A stretch of 64,000 nt of DNA from Bubalus kerabau (GCF_029407905.1 NC_073627.1:45997001-46061000), one strand, 5' to 3'; counted from the first letter of the stretch, positions 1 to 11,424 are shown. Translations and numbers: made by a program. The notes: generated by a model not told the origin, from the sequence alone.

Positions 1-860
1 GGTCATCTGGGGAAAGATAAAGACAGCTGGGACTGCGTTGCTAGGAGAGGAGGCCCAGAGAGACCGTGGCTGAGGCCCAAGCTCGCTAGCAAAGGTTGGC
101 ACTGTCGGCCGTAGCGCTCCCCAGGCTCCGTGAGCTGCCCCTCGGCAGGCTTGCTGCAGTCACGCCAGGCCTCCCGTTCACCTGACAGTCCTATTTCATG
201 CTCAGGGTGCTGCGACCCCTGAAGGAAGTGGGCTGAGCCCTCCAGGTGGCCACTGTTGGGAGCAGTTACCCCCAGCCCACAGGCAGCCCAAGAAGCCACA
301 AAGCTTATGAGATTCAGGGAAGCTGAAAGCCCTCACCCGTCCCACCCCTCAACAGTCTGAGGTTGCTTCCTGATTCATCCCTTTGGTAAAAACACAGAAG
401 GACAGCCTGAGAATTCAAGTACACAATGGTCGTAATCGGCTAGTAGTAAGCAGCCTGCCTCCAGTTTGGGCCTTGCTCCAGGTTTTTTGAGCAACTCTTT
501 CAGTCACTTTCTCTTTCCGGGCTCAGTTTTCTCACAGGTCAAGGAGTAGACCAGCTTCATGATTGTGAGAATAAAAAGTGGAAATGAAGACATACTGTAA
601 CACCCAGGTGACAAGGCTGCCAACAGAGGGTGGGAGCTCAAGAGGAAAGAGTAACAAGAGACAATGCCAGAATTCACAGAGCAGGTAAAGCCCACTGGTC
701 CAGAGAAGGTGCCCCTTGGAGAGAGTCTGGACACCGCATTTCTGCAGGGTCATGTCCAGACCCTCCTCTTGCCCTGATTCTGGCTTTTCTCCAGCCCTCT
801 TCTCTGCCTGACCCTTCAACCACACTAAGTTACTTACAGTTTCCCAAATATGTCACTATT
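1..860. other. Intergenic, no gene seen
   Basis: No reading frame here resembles a known protein. Positions 495-600 look weakly like a plus-strand MIR (a cagttttctcac-type core followed by a bipartite tail). The rest is unassigned single-copy-like sequence. Confidence 0.5.
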
Positions 861-1075
861 TCCTGTGTCCATGCCTTTGCAAAAACTGTTTTCTTGACCA
901 AAAAAAACCTTTCCCGCCCCCATCCAAACCCTGTCCTCCTGGGAAACTCCTAGGTATCCTTTAAACTCCACTTCAGTCACCTCCTCTGTGAAGGCCTCCT
1001 GACCCTTGGCAGTGGGCCCTCCTCGCCCCCTTCACCGGGGTAATTGCCCCTTTTTCTTTGTTTACTGTTGTACTC
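860..1075. repeat. Probable L2 LINE 3'-end relic
   Basis: The stretch has the look of an L2 3' end: a pyrimidine-rich lead, then a 'cacctcctctgtgaaggcctcctgacc' type of phrase (compare the L2 theme of fish-like 'aagccttccctgacc'). It is strongly diverged, and strand and limits are approximate. Confidence 0.4.
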
Positions 1076-1089
1076 AACACTTTTTCTCA

Positions 1090-1245
1090 GCCCTCATCTG
1101 TGGATCTGCTGCATCTGAATCATCACGGGAGTAATTTAAAAATATTCAAGCCCAGGCCCCACTCCATGAGAATTTGACTCAGGGAATCTGGGGTGGGGCC
1201 AGGTATCAGAACCTAAGTTGAAGCCCCAGGTGCTCGTCATGCTCA
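1090..1245. mobile_element. hAT-Charlie nonautonomous relic (MER5/MER20-like)
   Basis: It shows the eutherian hAT theme: 'ctgcatctgaatcatc', then 'ggccccactcc', then 'ggggtggggccaggtat', then an 'ccccaggtg' segment. The terminal inverted repeats are not clear here. A better preserved copy of the same family type lies at 59820-60006. I cannot fix the exact family without a library. Confidence 0.5.
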
Positions 1246-1325
1246 ACCAGGTGTGGGGATCACTGGGGTGTGTCCCTTGAAAGCAAGGCTTGTCCTATAT
1301 ACTAGGGCCTGGCTCAGAGGAGTGC

Positions 1326-1440
1326 TCAGTGAGTGAGAAAAGAAGGAAAGAAATAAGGAAATGAAGAGGAAGGAGAAAGGAAGGGGGAGTAAGGAGGGAG
1401 GAAAAATGGTGAGTAGTGAGAGGAACAGAAAGATAAAGAT
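1326..1440 (+). repeat. Polypurine (GA-rich) tract
   Basis: About 115 bases consist almost entirely of A and G with very few interruptions. Such homopurine tracts can adopt triplex (H-DNA) structures. It ends directly at the insertion site of a CHR SINE. Confidence 0.8.
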
Positions 1441-1447
1441 GACCATG

Positions 1448-1764
1448 GGACTTCCCTGGTGGTCCAGTAGTTAAAAATCCACCTGCCAATATAGGGGACA
1501 TGAGTTCCATCCCTGGTCCAGGAAGATCCCACGTGCCATAGAACAACTAAGCCCATGCACCTCAGTTACTGAGCCCACATGCTCCAACTGCTGAAGCCTG
1601 TGTGCCTAGAGCCTGTGCTCGGCAAGAAGAGAACCCACTGTAACGAGAAGCCCGAGCACCATAACGAAGAGTAGCCCCCATTGCCACAACTTGAGAAAGC
1701 CTACACACAGCAACGAAGACCCAGTGCAGCCATAAATAAATTTAAAAAAAAAAAAACAAAAAAA
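1448..1764 (+). mobile_element. CHR-2-type tRNA-Glu SINE, near full length
   Basis: The element starts with the CHR head 'gggacttccctggtggtcca' and contains a degenerate B box (ttccatccctgg). It continues through the long CHR-2 body with gcaacgaagaccca and ends in an A-rich tail. A 13-bp target-site duplication with one mismatch flanks it: aaagatgaccatg at 1435-1447 and aaagatgagcatg at 1765-1777. Confidence 0.85.
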
Positions 1765-2329
1765 AAAGATGAGCATGATTCAGGGGATGGGCAGGAAGGG
1801 GCGGGAAGCAGGGGAACTCAGAGGCAATGCTCCAGGACCACTTCTATATCACACCTTGCCGAATGTTGGCAAAGACAGTGATTCTGGAGTCAGACCTGCC
1901 AGCGTGTGCGTCTTGGTTCCTCCACTCACCAGTTGTGTGTGCCTTAACAATTCACTCCGCCTGTCTGTCTGCTCTGCCTGTTGGTGGTTAAGAGCTGCAT
2001 CTGTCTCACTGATGATCTGAGGACCCAGGGACCTCTCAGGGTCAGCACTTTGCAAGCTCTGTTGTGTGTGCGACCCATCTGGGGATCTTGTGGAACTGTC
2101 GATTCTGACTCAGTATGTCTGTAGTTTAAATGACCTTCCAAGTGGAGCTGGCACTGCTGCTCTGTGGACCAACTCTGGTAGCAAGGACCTAGATCAGAAG
2201 TCAGATCCGTTCTTGTGCTGTTATGTGGCAGCCTGGATGGGAGGGGAGTTGGGGGGAATGGATACATGTATATGTATGGCTGAGTCCCTTTGCTGTCCAC
2301 CTGAATCTATCACAACACTGTTAATCTCT

Positions 2330-2618
2330 CATGTCCAACTCTTTGCAACCCCATGAACTATGCTGTCCATGGAATCCTCCAGGCCATACTGGAGTGGGTA
2401 GCCATTCCCTTCTCCATGGGATATTCCCAACCCAGGGATAGAACCCAGGTCTCTCACATTGTGGAAAGATTCTTTACCAGCTGAACCACCAGGGAAACCC
2501 ACGAATACTGGAGTAGGTAGCCTATCCCTTCTCCAGTGGCTCTTCCTGACCCAGGAATCGAACTGGGGTCTCTGCCTTGCAGGTAGATTCTTTACCAGCT
2601 GAGCTAAAAGGGAAGCCA
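2330..2618 (-). mobile_element. Bov-tA SINE with two tRNA heads
   Basis: On the minus strand it reads tRNA-like head, partial BovA body, a second tRNA head ('gggtttccctggtggttcag'), then the BovA body. The first unit breaks off at 'ccagtattcgt', the same point as in the copy at 58333-58652, so this is a recurrent composite subfamily. The target 11-mer tgttaatctct is duplicated at 2319-2329 and 2619-2629. Confidence 0.8.
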
Positions 2619-2629
2619 TGTTAATCTCT

Positions 2630-2903
2630 GCTGCTGCTGCTGCTAAGTCGCTTCAGTCGTGTCCGACTCTGTGCGACCCCATAGACGGCAGCCCACCAGG
2701 CTCCCCCGTCCCTGGGATTCTCCAGGCAAGAACACTGGAGTGGGTTGCCATTTCCTTCTCCAATGCATGAAAGTGAAAAGTGAAGTGAAGTCGCTCAGTC
2801 GTGTCTGACTCTAGCGACCCCATGGACTGCAGCCTACCAGGCTTCTCCGTCCATGGGATCTTCCAGGCAAAAGTACTGGAGTGGGGTACCATTGCCTTCT
2901 CCG
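2630..2903 (-). mobile_element. Bov-A2 dimeric SINE
   Basis: Two BovA monomers are separated by a linker of 'gaaagtgaaaagtgaagtga' type, with a (GCT)n terminal tract at 2630-2643. It inserted into the copy of tgttaatctct created by the neighbouring Bov-tA, so a third copy of this 11-mer sits at 2904-2914. Confidence 0.9.
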
Positions 2904-3159
2904 TGTTAATCTCTACTCCAATGCAAAATAAAAAGAGTTTTAAAAAAAGAAGTCTGATCGGTTCCCTTTCAGGGTTCCAACTTGTTCCTCTGCAACAGGA
3001 TAGGAATGAGGCCCCGGGGCCCCCTCCCCTGGGCACTGGGTGTGTGTTCCAGACTCCATGCTAAGTTGATCCACACCCCACCTCACTGAGTAAAGGGAGG
3101 CCCCTGTGTTTTCAGAACCTCAGCAACAGCGATCATACATTACTCGCACCACACTGTAT

Positions 3160-3625
3160 GAGTTTCCTGTGGCTGCTGTAACAAAGTGCCACAAACTCAG
3201 TGCATTAAATGACACAAATCATCTTTCAGTTCTGGAGATCAGAAGTGTGAAATGAATCTCAGGGGGGCTCAAGTCAAGGATTTGGTGAGCTGGTTCCTCC
3301 TAGAAGCTCTAGGGGAGAATCGGTTCCTTGACTCACTCAGCTTCTAGATGCTGCTGGAAGGCAGCAGTGGCCATACGGCTCCAATCTTTGCCTGTTGTCA
3401 CATTACTACCTGTACTCTCTGACCTCTTGTCTTCTTCTTATTGATAAAAGGACCCCTCAGTGTTGACATTGACCACCCAGATAAGCCAGGGTAATCTCCC
3501 TATGCTGAGATCCTTAACTTTACCATACCTGCAAAGTCCGTTTAACCATGGAAGGTAACATACTCACAGTTCTGGGGGTTGGGAGGTGGACATCTTTAGG
3601 GGCTGCTATTCTGCCTGAGTCAGAC
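3160..3625 (+). mobile_element. Ancient eutherian interspersed repeat (LTR-like), family not assigned
   Basis: This matches a common placental repeat theme: 'gtttcctgtggctgctgtaa' and 'caaagtgccacaaactcagt' at the start, 'cagttctggagatcagaagt' in the first third, 'ctctaggggagaatc' in the middle, and 'ggtggacatctttaggggct' near the end. I recognise the repeat but cannot name the family reliably. Confidence 0.6.
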
Positions 3626-3629
3626 CCTG

Positions 3630-4715
3630 ACAGTAGCTCCCAGACTGCTCATTATCACTAGGGAACAAACTGTTTTTCATGGCCCCTTCAAAGTCCAGGC
3701 CCTGAGCTGCCAGCAGTGGCCAGGGAGAGCAACTCCTCCCACTGGCCACTCATTGGCGTGACCTGCAATGTCCCGTGCACTGACCTTCTGAGTGTTAGAG
3801 GCTGAAGGGGCAGGACAAAGGTCATGGTGTGCCCTCGAGCCCCAACCATGTGCTTACCATAAAACGCAGTGCTTGTAAGAGCCAGGCCAGAGGTGACCTC
3901 TCAGTGCCAAAGAGGAGCACTGAACAAGGGCCAGACAGAAGTGGGCGGGGCCCTGGCTAAGGAGGCAGAATGGACAGTCTTTGAAAAGAAGAAGAGAGCT
4001 GAAAAAGTCCAGCCCTACTTTTCCCTAAAGCTGTAACACCCTTGTCCCCACAGACCCTGCTACGTGAGTGCAAGCTGAGCCAGACTCCCCTGATGGTTGC
4101 ATGCTCTGAGCCCATTCATGGGTCTTTCGAGTGAAGAGAGTGACAGGTTCCCATTTCTGCCAAGTGTCCAGGTCAGAGGGTGAATCTACAGGGCAAATGG
4201 AGCCACCCCCTTGGCCTGTCCACCATCTCTCTCCATTGACCTGCAGGGAGGCGACTAGCCATCCAGATTTTCCAGGGACTGAGGGCTTCCCTGGGAAAGC
4301 GAGGACAAGTCAGTCACCCTATTTGTAGGGCAGCTACACAAACCCCAGCAGTGGGCTTGGCTGCCGTCCGCCTTCCAGCCCCAGCTGAGCTGGCAGGCTC
4401 CTGACCCTGTCAGCTGGTGGGGTTCATAGCTGTTAAGAAAGACTATCCGTGTGAAGCAATGTCTGTGGGTGACAGGTGGACCTCAGGGGCCCTCTCCTTC
4501 GGGGCTGCTGAGTCACACAGGCTCAAGGTCTGGGAAATTCAGGAGCTTGATTTTTCTCAAGTCACTAGAGGGTAGAGGTGGGGCTCAGGCTGGAAAGAAG
4601 GGGATGAGGAACAAGACCCCAGGGTTAAGTCTCCACCGACCATCCAGAAGCTACAGTGATACCTTTCCAGGGTCGAGGCCATGCTGCTGGGAGGGAGTAT
4701 GGTGTGGGAGGACAC
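3630..4715. other. No gene or clear repeat seen
   Basis: This is moderately GC-rich single-copy-like sequence. The open frames here are short and lack recognisable domains. Confidence 0.5.
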
Positions 4716-4719
4716 GGGA

Positions 4720-4860
4720 GGCTGGGGTCAGACAGACCCTGGCTTCTCTGCTTCCCAACAGAGTGCCTTTGAGCCAGCCCACTAGCATCTCTGAGCTTCG
4801 GTTTTCTCCCTAGTGAAAAGGGGTTAATAAGACATAGTGCAGAGTTAAGATGAGCCATAA
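4720..4860 (+). repeat. MIR SINE relic
   Basis: The MIR order is visible: 'gtcagacagaccctggcttc', then 'atctctgagcttcggttttc', then 'gttaataagacatagtgcag'. It is strongly diverged. Confidence 0.45.
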
Positions 4861-5139
4861 ACACCCAACATGAACCTGCCTAATATCCCAGAGGTGGCTC
4901 CTGTCCTGAGGCCCAGATCAAGGTCAATAGGAAAGCAAATTAGCAACCAGAGGCTGCCTGGTGAGCTTTGAACTGAAACAGAGGGAGCAAGACAAAGTAG
5001 AGCTCTGGACTCAAGGCCCTTCCCTCCATTGGACATATTTCTCACCCGCCCCCTGGCACTCCCATCCTTCTAGCATGACCTCATGCTGGCTGCATTCCAG
5101 ATGAATCAGATTCTACTTCCATCATATGACACGCGGACA

Positions 5140-5330
5140 CTCTGCTAGGTTTTAAAGGTTTTTTAAATCTAAGTGATCTCATTTGACCATTCCAGCAACT
5201 ATTTGGGGGTGAGGGTAGATGATACTCTCCCTATTTTACAGATGTGGAAACTGAGGCTCGGAGAGGTTGAGGAAGTCTTATGGATTCAGGCCAACGTCTC
5301 CAGACTCACAATTCCATGTTTTCCCCACTG
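5140..5330 (-). repeat. MIR SINE relic
   Basis: The reverse-oriented MIR core is clear at 'attttacagatgtggaaact' followed by 'gaggctcggagaggttgagg'. Confidence 0.55.
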
Positions 5331-5339
5331 AAGCAGACC

Positions 5340-6229
5340 CTGTGACATCAGTCACATGAACGGGGTATCCCCCTGAAGAAAACATAGTGCAGGCACCCAC
5401 TCTAGTGGACAACATCTGGAAGGTTCACCCATCCTCTGGGTAACTTCACTTGACTGCAGAAGATTCGTTTCTTAAGACTACGGTCCTCCTTCTCATTCCT
5501 GGCTCAGCTACCGAGAGATAACGTCCTCGTTCTCGTGTCTAACTGGCCCTCCCAAAATCCCTCACCCCAGACACTGCGAGCCAACTCCCATCCACTGCTA
5601 AAAATGGAAGTGGCAACTCCAACTTCCTTTTATGAGAGAAAAGGAAATTTATCAGACTTGAGCAGAAAAGGATATATCCTGATAGGAGTGTGACGCGTGT
5701 CAACTACAGTCAGGGAGAAGTGCCCAGTCGTGTGGCTGGCTTTGCTGGCCTAAGTCACAGAGCCCACTTCTGCTATGGCAGGACTGCCACCCACCCCAGA
5801 AAAAAAAAAAAAAAAAAAAGCCCTGGCATCCTTGGGAATCCAGCCAGAGAAGGCGTCAGGGGATAGGGCTCTAGAACTTGTCCCCTGATGGAAGGCTTCA
5901 GAAATTTGCTTACTAACTTGTAAACTGGGAGATTTTGAAGCCCAGAATTGACTGGAACTTTGATCTATGAAGGAATTGCCAAAGCCTTTATCACTGGATG
6001 TGGCTGCAAATCTGACCAGCCTCAGAGGTGGGGAAGGAAGCGGAAGAAGGCAAGGATACAATGCAAAGCAGGGGAGAAGGCACTCTCAGCCTCAGACAGG
6101 TACAGCCAGCGATGGTCACTGCTGCATGCCTGGTGGTCAGGAAGCCCTGGAAACTGCCTACTCTGCCCATCAATAAAGGAAGCATTACACAGACCATAAC
6201 AGCCTCACCTTTCCAAAGAAGTCTCTACA
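5340..6229. other. No gene seen; contains a poly(A) run
   Basis: The only notable feature is an uninterrupted A-run of about 20 bases at 5800-5819. No SINE body or target-site duplication is recognisable next to it. Confidence 0.5.
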
Positions 6230-7010
6230 CTATTTTTTAAAAATGAGGACAGTACAGAGGTTCCTCAAAAAATTAAAAATTGAACGACAATGTTCAATTT
6301 TTTAAAAATATTCAGTAATCCTACCCTTGGGTATTTATCCAAAGAAAGCAAAGACACTAATTCGAAAAGATACTGTATCCCTGTGGTCTCTGCAGCATTA
6401 TTTGCTATAGCCAGGATACAGAAACAACCTGCATGCCCATCAGTGGATGCATGGACAAAGAAAATGTGATACACACACCCACACACACAATGGATAATTA
6501 TTTAGCTATAAAAAAGAAGGAAAAGCTTGCCATTTGGGGCACCATGGATGGACCTTAAAGGCATTATGCTAGGGAGAGTAAGTCAGACAGAGAAAGGCAC
6601 ACACCGTATGATCTCATTTATATGTGAAGTCTAAAATAAACTGAACTCATAGATGCAGAGAATGGACTGGTGGTTGCCAGAGATAAGGGAGTGGGGGCAG
6701 CAAAAGAGATGAAGGGAGTCAAAAGGTACAAACTTCCAGTTATAAGACAAATAAGTCACGGGGATATAAGGTACATCAGGATGACTCTAATACTACTATA
6801 TTATTTAAAAGTTGCCATGAGAATAAATCCTAGCAGTTCTCATCACCATACACACACAAGACATGTAATTATGTATGGTGACAGACGTTTAACTAGACTT
6901 ATTATGGTAATCACTTCCCAATATATACAAATATTGAATCACTATGCTGTATACCTAAAACTAATAAAATGTTACATGTCAATTACACACACACACACGC
7001 CAAAAAGGAA
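6230..7010 (+). mobile_element. Old L1 (L1M-type) ORF2 C-terminus and 3' UTR
   Basis: The order is the canonical L1 3' order: 'cctacccttgggtatttatc', 'gcccatcagtggatgcatgg', 'ttatttagctataaaaaaga', a 'gtatgatctcatttatatgt' region, 'tggtggttgccagagataag', and the end phrase 'ctatgctgtatacctaaaac'. The frame is broken. It ends in (AC)n. Confidence 0.8.
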
Positions 7011-7082
7011 CGTGGACAGAAAGATAATTACACTGGTGGGAATGATCTCTAAAACTAATTAAAAAAAAAAAACCAGATTGCA

Positions 7083-7258
7083 GGGACTTCCCTGCTAGTC
7101 CAGTGGCTAAGACTCCACACTCCCAATGCAGGGAGCCCGGGTTTGATCCCTGGTCAGGGAACTAGATCCTGCTTGCTGCAGTGAAGACTGAAGATCCTGG
7201 TTGCCACAGCTAAGACCCGGCAAAGCCAAATACATACATAAATAACGGGGGGAAAAAT
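7083..7258 (+). mobile_element. CHR-type SINE
   Basis: Its head is 'gggacttccctgctagtcca' and its B-box region is 'gggtttgatccctggtcagg'. The tail is degenerate. The octamer agattgca, part of a longer imperfect duplication, lies at 7075-7082 and 7259-7266. Confidence 0.8.
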
Positions 7259-7379
7259 AGATTGCAAAACAATGCATAGTATATCATTTCTATTTAACAA
7301 ATTAGACAAAGCAGTTATATATATGTATTCATGTATATAAAGTCATAAAAAAGGATTTGGGAAGATAAACACCAAACTG

Positions 7380-7926
7380 ATAACAGAATCCCCATTATCT
7401 CTGGAGAGGAAGGTCAAGGGGGAATTTATCTGTACTACTTGTATTTGTATATTAAGCAATTAAAACAAATGACTTTTAATAAAACAAATGTTTTAAAAAA
7501 GAAAGCAAGTGTGGGCTCCAGCTGGCTAAGATGTAAAACAGAGACGGTGCTGAGTTTCCATGGAGGTTGGGGGAGGAGCCTGAGGATGGAGCTTGAGGAG
7601 CTGGCTGCTTCATTCTGTCCCAGGTACTCAAGCTGCAGCCGCCCAGAGTACTGAGAATTTGCCCGCTCACTGGTCTAGTGGCAAGGGCACCCCACCGAGG
7701 CGAGCGTAAAGTGAGAGCAAGTTCCCCTCCACTAACACCCTCACCTGGACCCTGATTCCAGTACACAAAGAGCTGGTGTCTACATCTTCATCCACACCTG
7801 GGGGCAATGACATCTCTGGGGCAAACTGAGGCACTTTGAGTTCCTTCAAGCTGTGAATTCCTGTGTCAGAGGAGGCAGAGCATGGCTTGTCCACTCTCTG
7901 CTGGAGCCAGCTCAGTCTCTGCCTGT
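7380..7926. other. No gene or repeat recognised
   Basis: This is single-copy-like sequence between a CHR SINE and a mariner MITE. The short frames have no domain signature. Confidence 0.45.
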
Positions 7927-7928
7927 TA

Positions 7929-8015
7929 TGGGGTTGGCCAAAATGTTCATTTGGGTTTTTGTTCATTCTGTAACATCTTCCAGAAAAACCCAAATGAACT
8001 TTTTGGCTAACCCAG
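7929..8015. mobile_element. Palindromic mariner-type MITE
   Basis: Two inverted arms of about 34 bases face each other: left 'tggggttggccaaaatgttc' continuing atttgggttttt, right aaaaacccaaatgaac continuing tttttggctaacccag. They are separated by a loop of about 20 bases. TA dinucleotides flank it at 7927-7928 and 8016-8017, as expected for Tc1/mariner target duplication. No transposase frame is present. Confidence 0.8.
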
Positions 8016-8344
8016 TAGTACTATACACTCCAGGTGCAGAATGAAGGATGGAGGCCATGGGAGAAGAGACTGGACGGGGTGGTACAAAGCAGTCTTTCTA
8101 CTTTGCAGCCTTGCCTTTCTAGTACAGCAAGAGAGAAGCGCTCAAGAGAAAGGGGCAGCCCCGCCTTGACCCAGTTAAGGAGGGGAAATGCGCAACAGTG
8201 GACGGGTGGGGCGGGCAGAGGCTGTAACTGCAAGGTCTTCAAGTGCTGGACTGGAAGCAAGGAGCCAAGCCCTGGATCTCAACTCCCAAGGGAGAGCAGG
8301 GCCCTCTGTCCCCTCTCTCATGATTGCGGGTAGGATAGGAGGGC

Positions 8345-8630
8345 CAAGTCTTTACAGAGCTTTTAATTAAAGTATAGTTAATTTGCAACGTTGTGTTAAT
8401 TTCAGGGGTACAGCAAAGTGATTCAGTTATATACATATGTTTGTGTGTATATATATACATATAGACAGATCTGCTCTTTTTCAGATTCCTTTCCCTTGTA
8501 GATTATTACAAGCTATTGAATATAGTTTCCTGTGCTACACAGTAGGTCCTATTGTCTGTTTTATATTTAGTAGCGTGTATATATTAATCCCACACTCCCG
8601 ATTTATCCCTTCACCTTCAAGCCCCAGTTT
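8345..8630 (-). mobile_element. Artiodactyl L1 3' end
   Basis: This is the reverse complement of the artiodactyl L1 3' region. 'gttgtgttaatttcaggggt' is followed by 'acagcaaagtgattcagtta', a TA-rich stretch, 'ttcctgtgctacacagtagg' and 'ttaatcccacactcccgatt'. No poly(A) remains on the left side. Confidence 0.75.
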
Positions 8631-9156
8631 TGCTCCTCCAGGCCTTCGAACAATTTTATAACCAAATTTCCCAATTAAATCTTCTATTTGACACACCTAG
8701 CATACGTTTTAATGACTAGATGTCTACTCTTACATCAGACTGAACAACACATACACACAAATAACAGAGTAAATGTACATGGCAACAGTCTACACTGGGA
8801 GGGGGTGAATAGAGTCTAACTGGTTTAAGAATCTTCTATTGTTTGGGAGGAAAGCAAAGGTTTAGATTAACTTTTGACCTTGATAGGTTAAGAATGCATA
8901 CTGTACCTTCCAGTATATTCATTAAAATAGTGGAAAAAGAGGTTTTTTTAAACAGTGGAATTGAGTTTTTTATAGATATAATTATTTCAAAAGAAGGCAA
9001 GAAAGGAAGGGGAAAAAACCAATATGGAACAGGCAGGACAAATAGCAGAAATAAGGTGGTAAATTTAAACCCAAAGATATATAAACATATTATATTAATT
9101 ATATAAATACTCCAGTTAAAGATAAAGATTATCAACATGCTTTAAAAAGAAAAATC

Positions 9157-9277
9157 GAGACTTCCTTGGTGGTCCAGTGATTATGACCATACTTCCACTG
9201 CAGCAGACATGCGTTCAATCTCTGGTTGGGAAGTGCCACACGCTTCTGAGTGTGGCCAATAAATAAATGAGTAAAGT
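9157..9277 (+). mobile_element. CHR-type SINE, short
   Basis: It has the head 'gagacttccttggtggtcca', a degenerate B box and a CHR-1-like short body. A perfect 13-bp target-site duplication, aaaaagaaaaatc, lies at 9144-9156 and 9278-9290, inside L1 sequence. Confidence 0.8.
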
Positions 9278-9392
9278 AAAAAGAAAAATCCAACTGTGTG
9301 CTGTTTATGAAAGACAGAAGAATACGTTAAGGGTGAATGCAAAAGGATAGGAGAAGATAAACCATGTAAACACTACCCTAAGAAGGTCTATG

Positions 9393-9606
9393 TGCACGTG
9401 TGCTCAGTCGCTAAGTTGCGTCCAACTCTGAGACTGGACTGTAGCCCACCAGGCTCCTCTCTCCATGGAATTTTCCAGGCAAGAATACTGGAGTGGGTTG
9501 CCATTCCTTTTCCAGGGGATCCTCCCAACCTAGGGATTGAACCCACATCTCCTGTGTCTCCTGCATTGACAGATGGATTCTTTGTCACTGAGCCCCTGGA
9601 AAGCCC
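9393..9606 (-). mobile_element. Bov-tA SINE
   Basis: The reverse-oriented order is BovA body ('gtgctcagtcgctaagttgc', 'caggcaagaatactggagtg') then tRNA head ('gtcactgagcccctggaaag'). It inserted into the endonuclease region of the L1 around it. Confidence 0.85.
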
Positions 9607-11236
9607 AAGAAAGCTTATATAAATTGCATTCATTATTACAGTCATTTTACTACTATCAGACAAAACAAACATTAAGTTAGGTTAAAAGACATTACGAAAG
9701 CTAAAGAGGGTCACTTCATAATGGCAAAAAGGCTCAATTCACCTAGAAAATGTGTTACAAATTTTATGCAAAAAAGAGAAGTAAAAGAATTGGAAAGGAA
9801 AAACAAAACTGTCATAATTTGCAAATATAAATTTTGCACATAGGAAGTACAAAGGGATCTACAGAAGAATTATTAAAATCAGTAAGTTTGACAATATTGT
9901 TAGATATAAAAACCAGTATGTGTGAAGTCGTTCATGGTTTTATTATACCAGAAACCAAAAGTATAAAAAATGGTTTTAAAATATACTATTTACAAGAGCA
10001 AAGAAATATTAATTATGGAGAAGAAAATTATCAAAAGATATGCAGTCTCTTTGTGGTACAGTTGTAAACCTGTATTGAGATTTTTTAAAGGCTTCAGTAA
10101 GAACAAAAATATCCCATGCTTGTTTGATCCATACCTTTTATTATATATAAAAGTTAACTCAAAACAAACCATGGACCTAAATGTAAATACTAAAACAACA
10201 AAAAGAATACATAGGAGAAAACCTTTGCAACCTTGGGTTAGGCAAAGATTTCTTAGATGTAAGAACAAAATCACAACTCGTAGAAGAGCAGATTGATGAA
10301 CTGGACTTCATTAAAATGAAAACCTCTGTTCTTCAAAAGATCCTGCTTAAGAGAATGAAATGACAAACCACAGACTGAGGGAAAAAATCTTTGCAAAGGA
10401 GTTATATCCAGAATATAAGACATTCTTGAAACTCAATAATTAGAAAACAACCCAGTTAAAAATGAGCAAAGGATGTGAACAGACACTTCACCAAAGAAGA
10501 TATACAGATGGAAAATAAGCACATAAAAAGCAGTTCAGCACTGTGGAAAGGAAGATGGGAAGGGCTGGGGAGGAAGGATCACCAACAGAAATGCAGAAAC
10601 CTCTGGGCTGATGGATTTGTTCGTCATCTTGTTTGTAGTGCTGGTTTCGTGGGTGTGCACAGATGTCAAAACTTATCACATCTCACACTTTAAATATGTG
10701 CAGTTTATTGCATGTCAGTCTTACTTCGGTAAAGCTATATTTTAAAAGACTTCAATAAAAGCAGAAATGCACCGTGTTTGTGGGCTGACAAACTCAACAG
10801 TCTCCCTAGTTTGATTTATAGATTCATTGCAACCCCATTAAAAATCCCAGCTGCTTGTTTTCTTTTGTGGAATTTGATGAGCTAATTCTAAACTTTATAT
10901 GGAAATGCAAAGGACAAAGAACCATCAAGACATTCTTCAAATGTTTCCCACATTGTGGGAGAATTTGGTTAATGAAATATAAAGATTATTATAAATCTGT
11001 AGTAATTAAGATGGGGTGGTGTTGGCTCAGGGACAGACCAACAGACCAATGAAATAGGAGAGAGAGCCCAGAAATAGGCTTGTGCTTACATGGACACCTG
11101 AGATGGTTTGCAGAGCATGAGCGGAAGAGCAGACTTTGCAATAAATGGTGCTGGGACAGCTGAGCATTTTTCAGGGGGGATTAGGGGGTGAATATTGGAC
11201 CCCTACCTCACACCATACACAAAAATCAATTTCAGA

Positions 11237-11424
11237 TAGTTCAGTTCAGTTGCTCAGTCATGTCCGACTCTTTGCAACCCCATGAATCTCAGCATGCCAG
11301 GCCTCCCTGTCCATCACCAACTCCCGGAGTTCACCCAGACTCACGTCCATCGAGTCAGTGATGCCATCCAGCCATCTCATCCTCTGTCGTCCCCTTCTCC
11401 TCCTGCCCCCAATCCCTCCCAGCA
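11237..11424 (-). mobile_element. BovB 3'-end segment (first of two)
   Basis: This is the reverse-oriented BovB terminus with the (cagtt)n tail and the 'catgccaggcctccctgtcc' motif. It stops at 'ccctcccagcatcaga' and is followed directly by a second BovB terminus covering the same consensus positions. Confidence 0.85.

Larger units (their letters stand above)
2213..2947 (+). mobile_element. Artiodactyl L1 3' end, 5'-truncated, hosting two SINEs
   Basis: The L1 sequence is 2213-2318 plus 2904-2947, once the two SINE insertions at 2330-2903 are removed. Diagnostic pieces are 'atacatgtatatgtatggct', 'tttgctgtccacctgaatct' and a tail of 'aaaataaaaagagtttt' type. An imperfect 17-bp target-site duplication (two mismatches) flanks it at 2196-2212 and 2948-2964. 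The 3' end at 19118-19290 belongs to a similar L1 lineage. Confidence 0.75.
9050..10750 (+). mobile_element. Old L1 copy, internally deleted, ORF2 to 3' UTR
   Basis: Successive L1 landmarks appear. The endonuclease-region coding sequence runs from 'aaagataaagattatcaaca' through 'taccatgtaaacactaccct'-like text to 'gggtcacttcataatggcaa'. RT-region text follows near 9780-10130. ORF2 C-terminal sequence is at 10260-10540 ('aaatctttgcaaaggagtta') and the 3' UTR at 10620-10745. A CHR SINE and a Bov-tA SINE interrupt it. All frames are broken. Confidence 0.65.

Noticed and set aside
2630..2903. CRISPR-like array from repeated motifs
   Set aside because: The repeats are the two monomers of a Bov-A2 SINE; no spacer pattern exists and the genome is mammalian.
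5800..5819. Poly(A) run as the tail of a processed pseudogene
   Set aside because: Sequence upstream does not resemble a transcript I know and no target-site duplication is visible.
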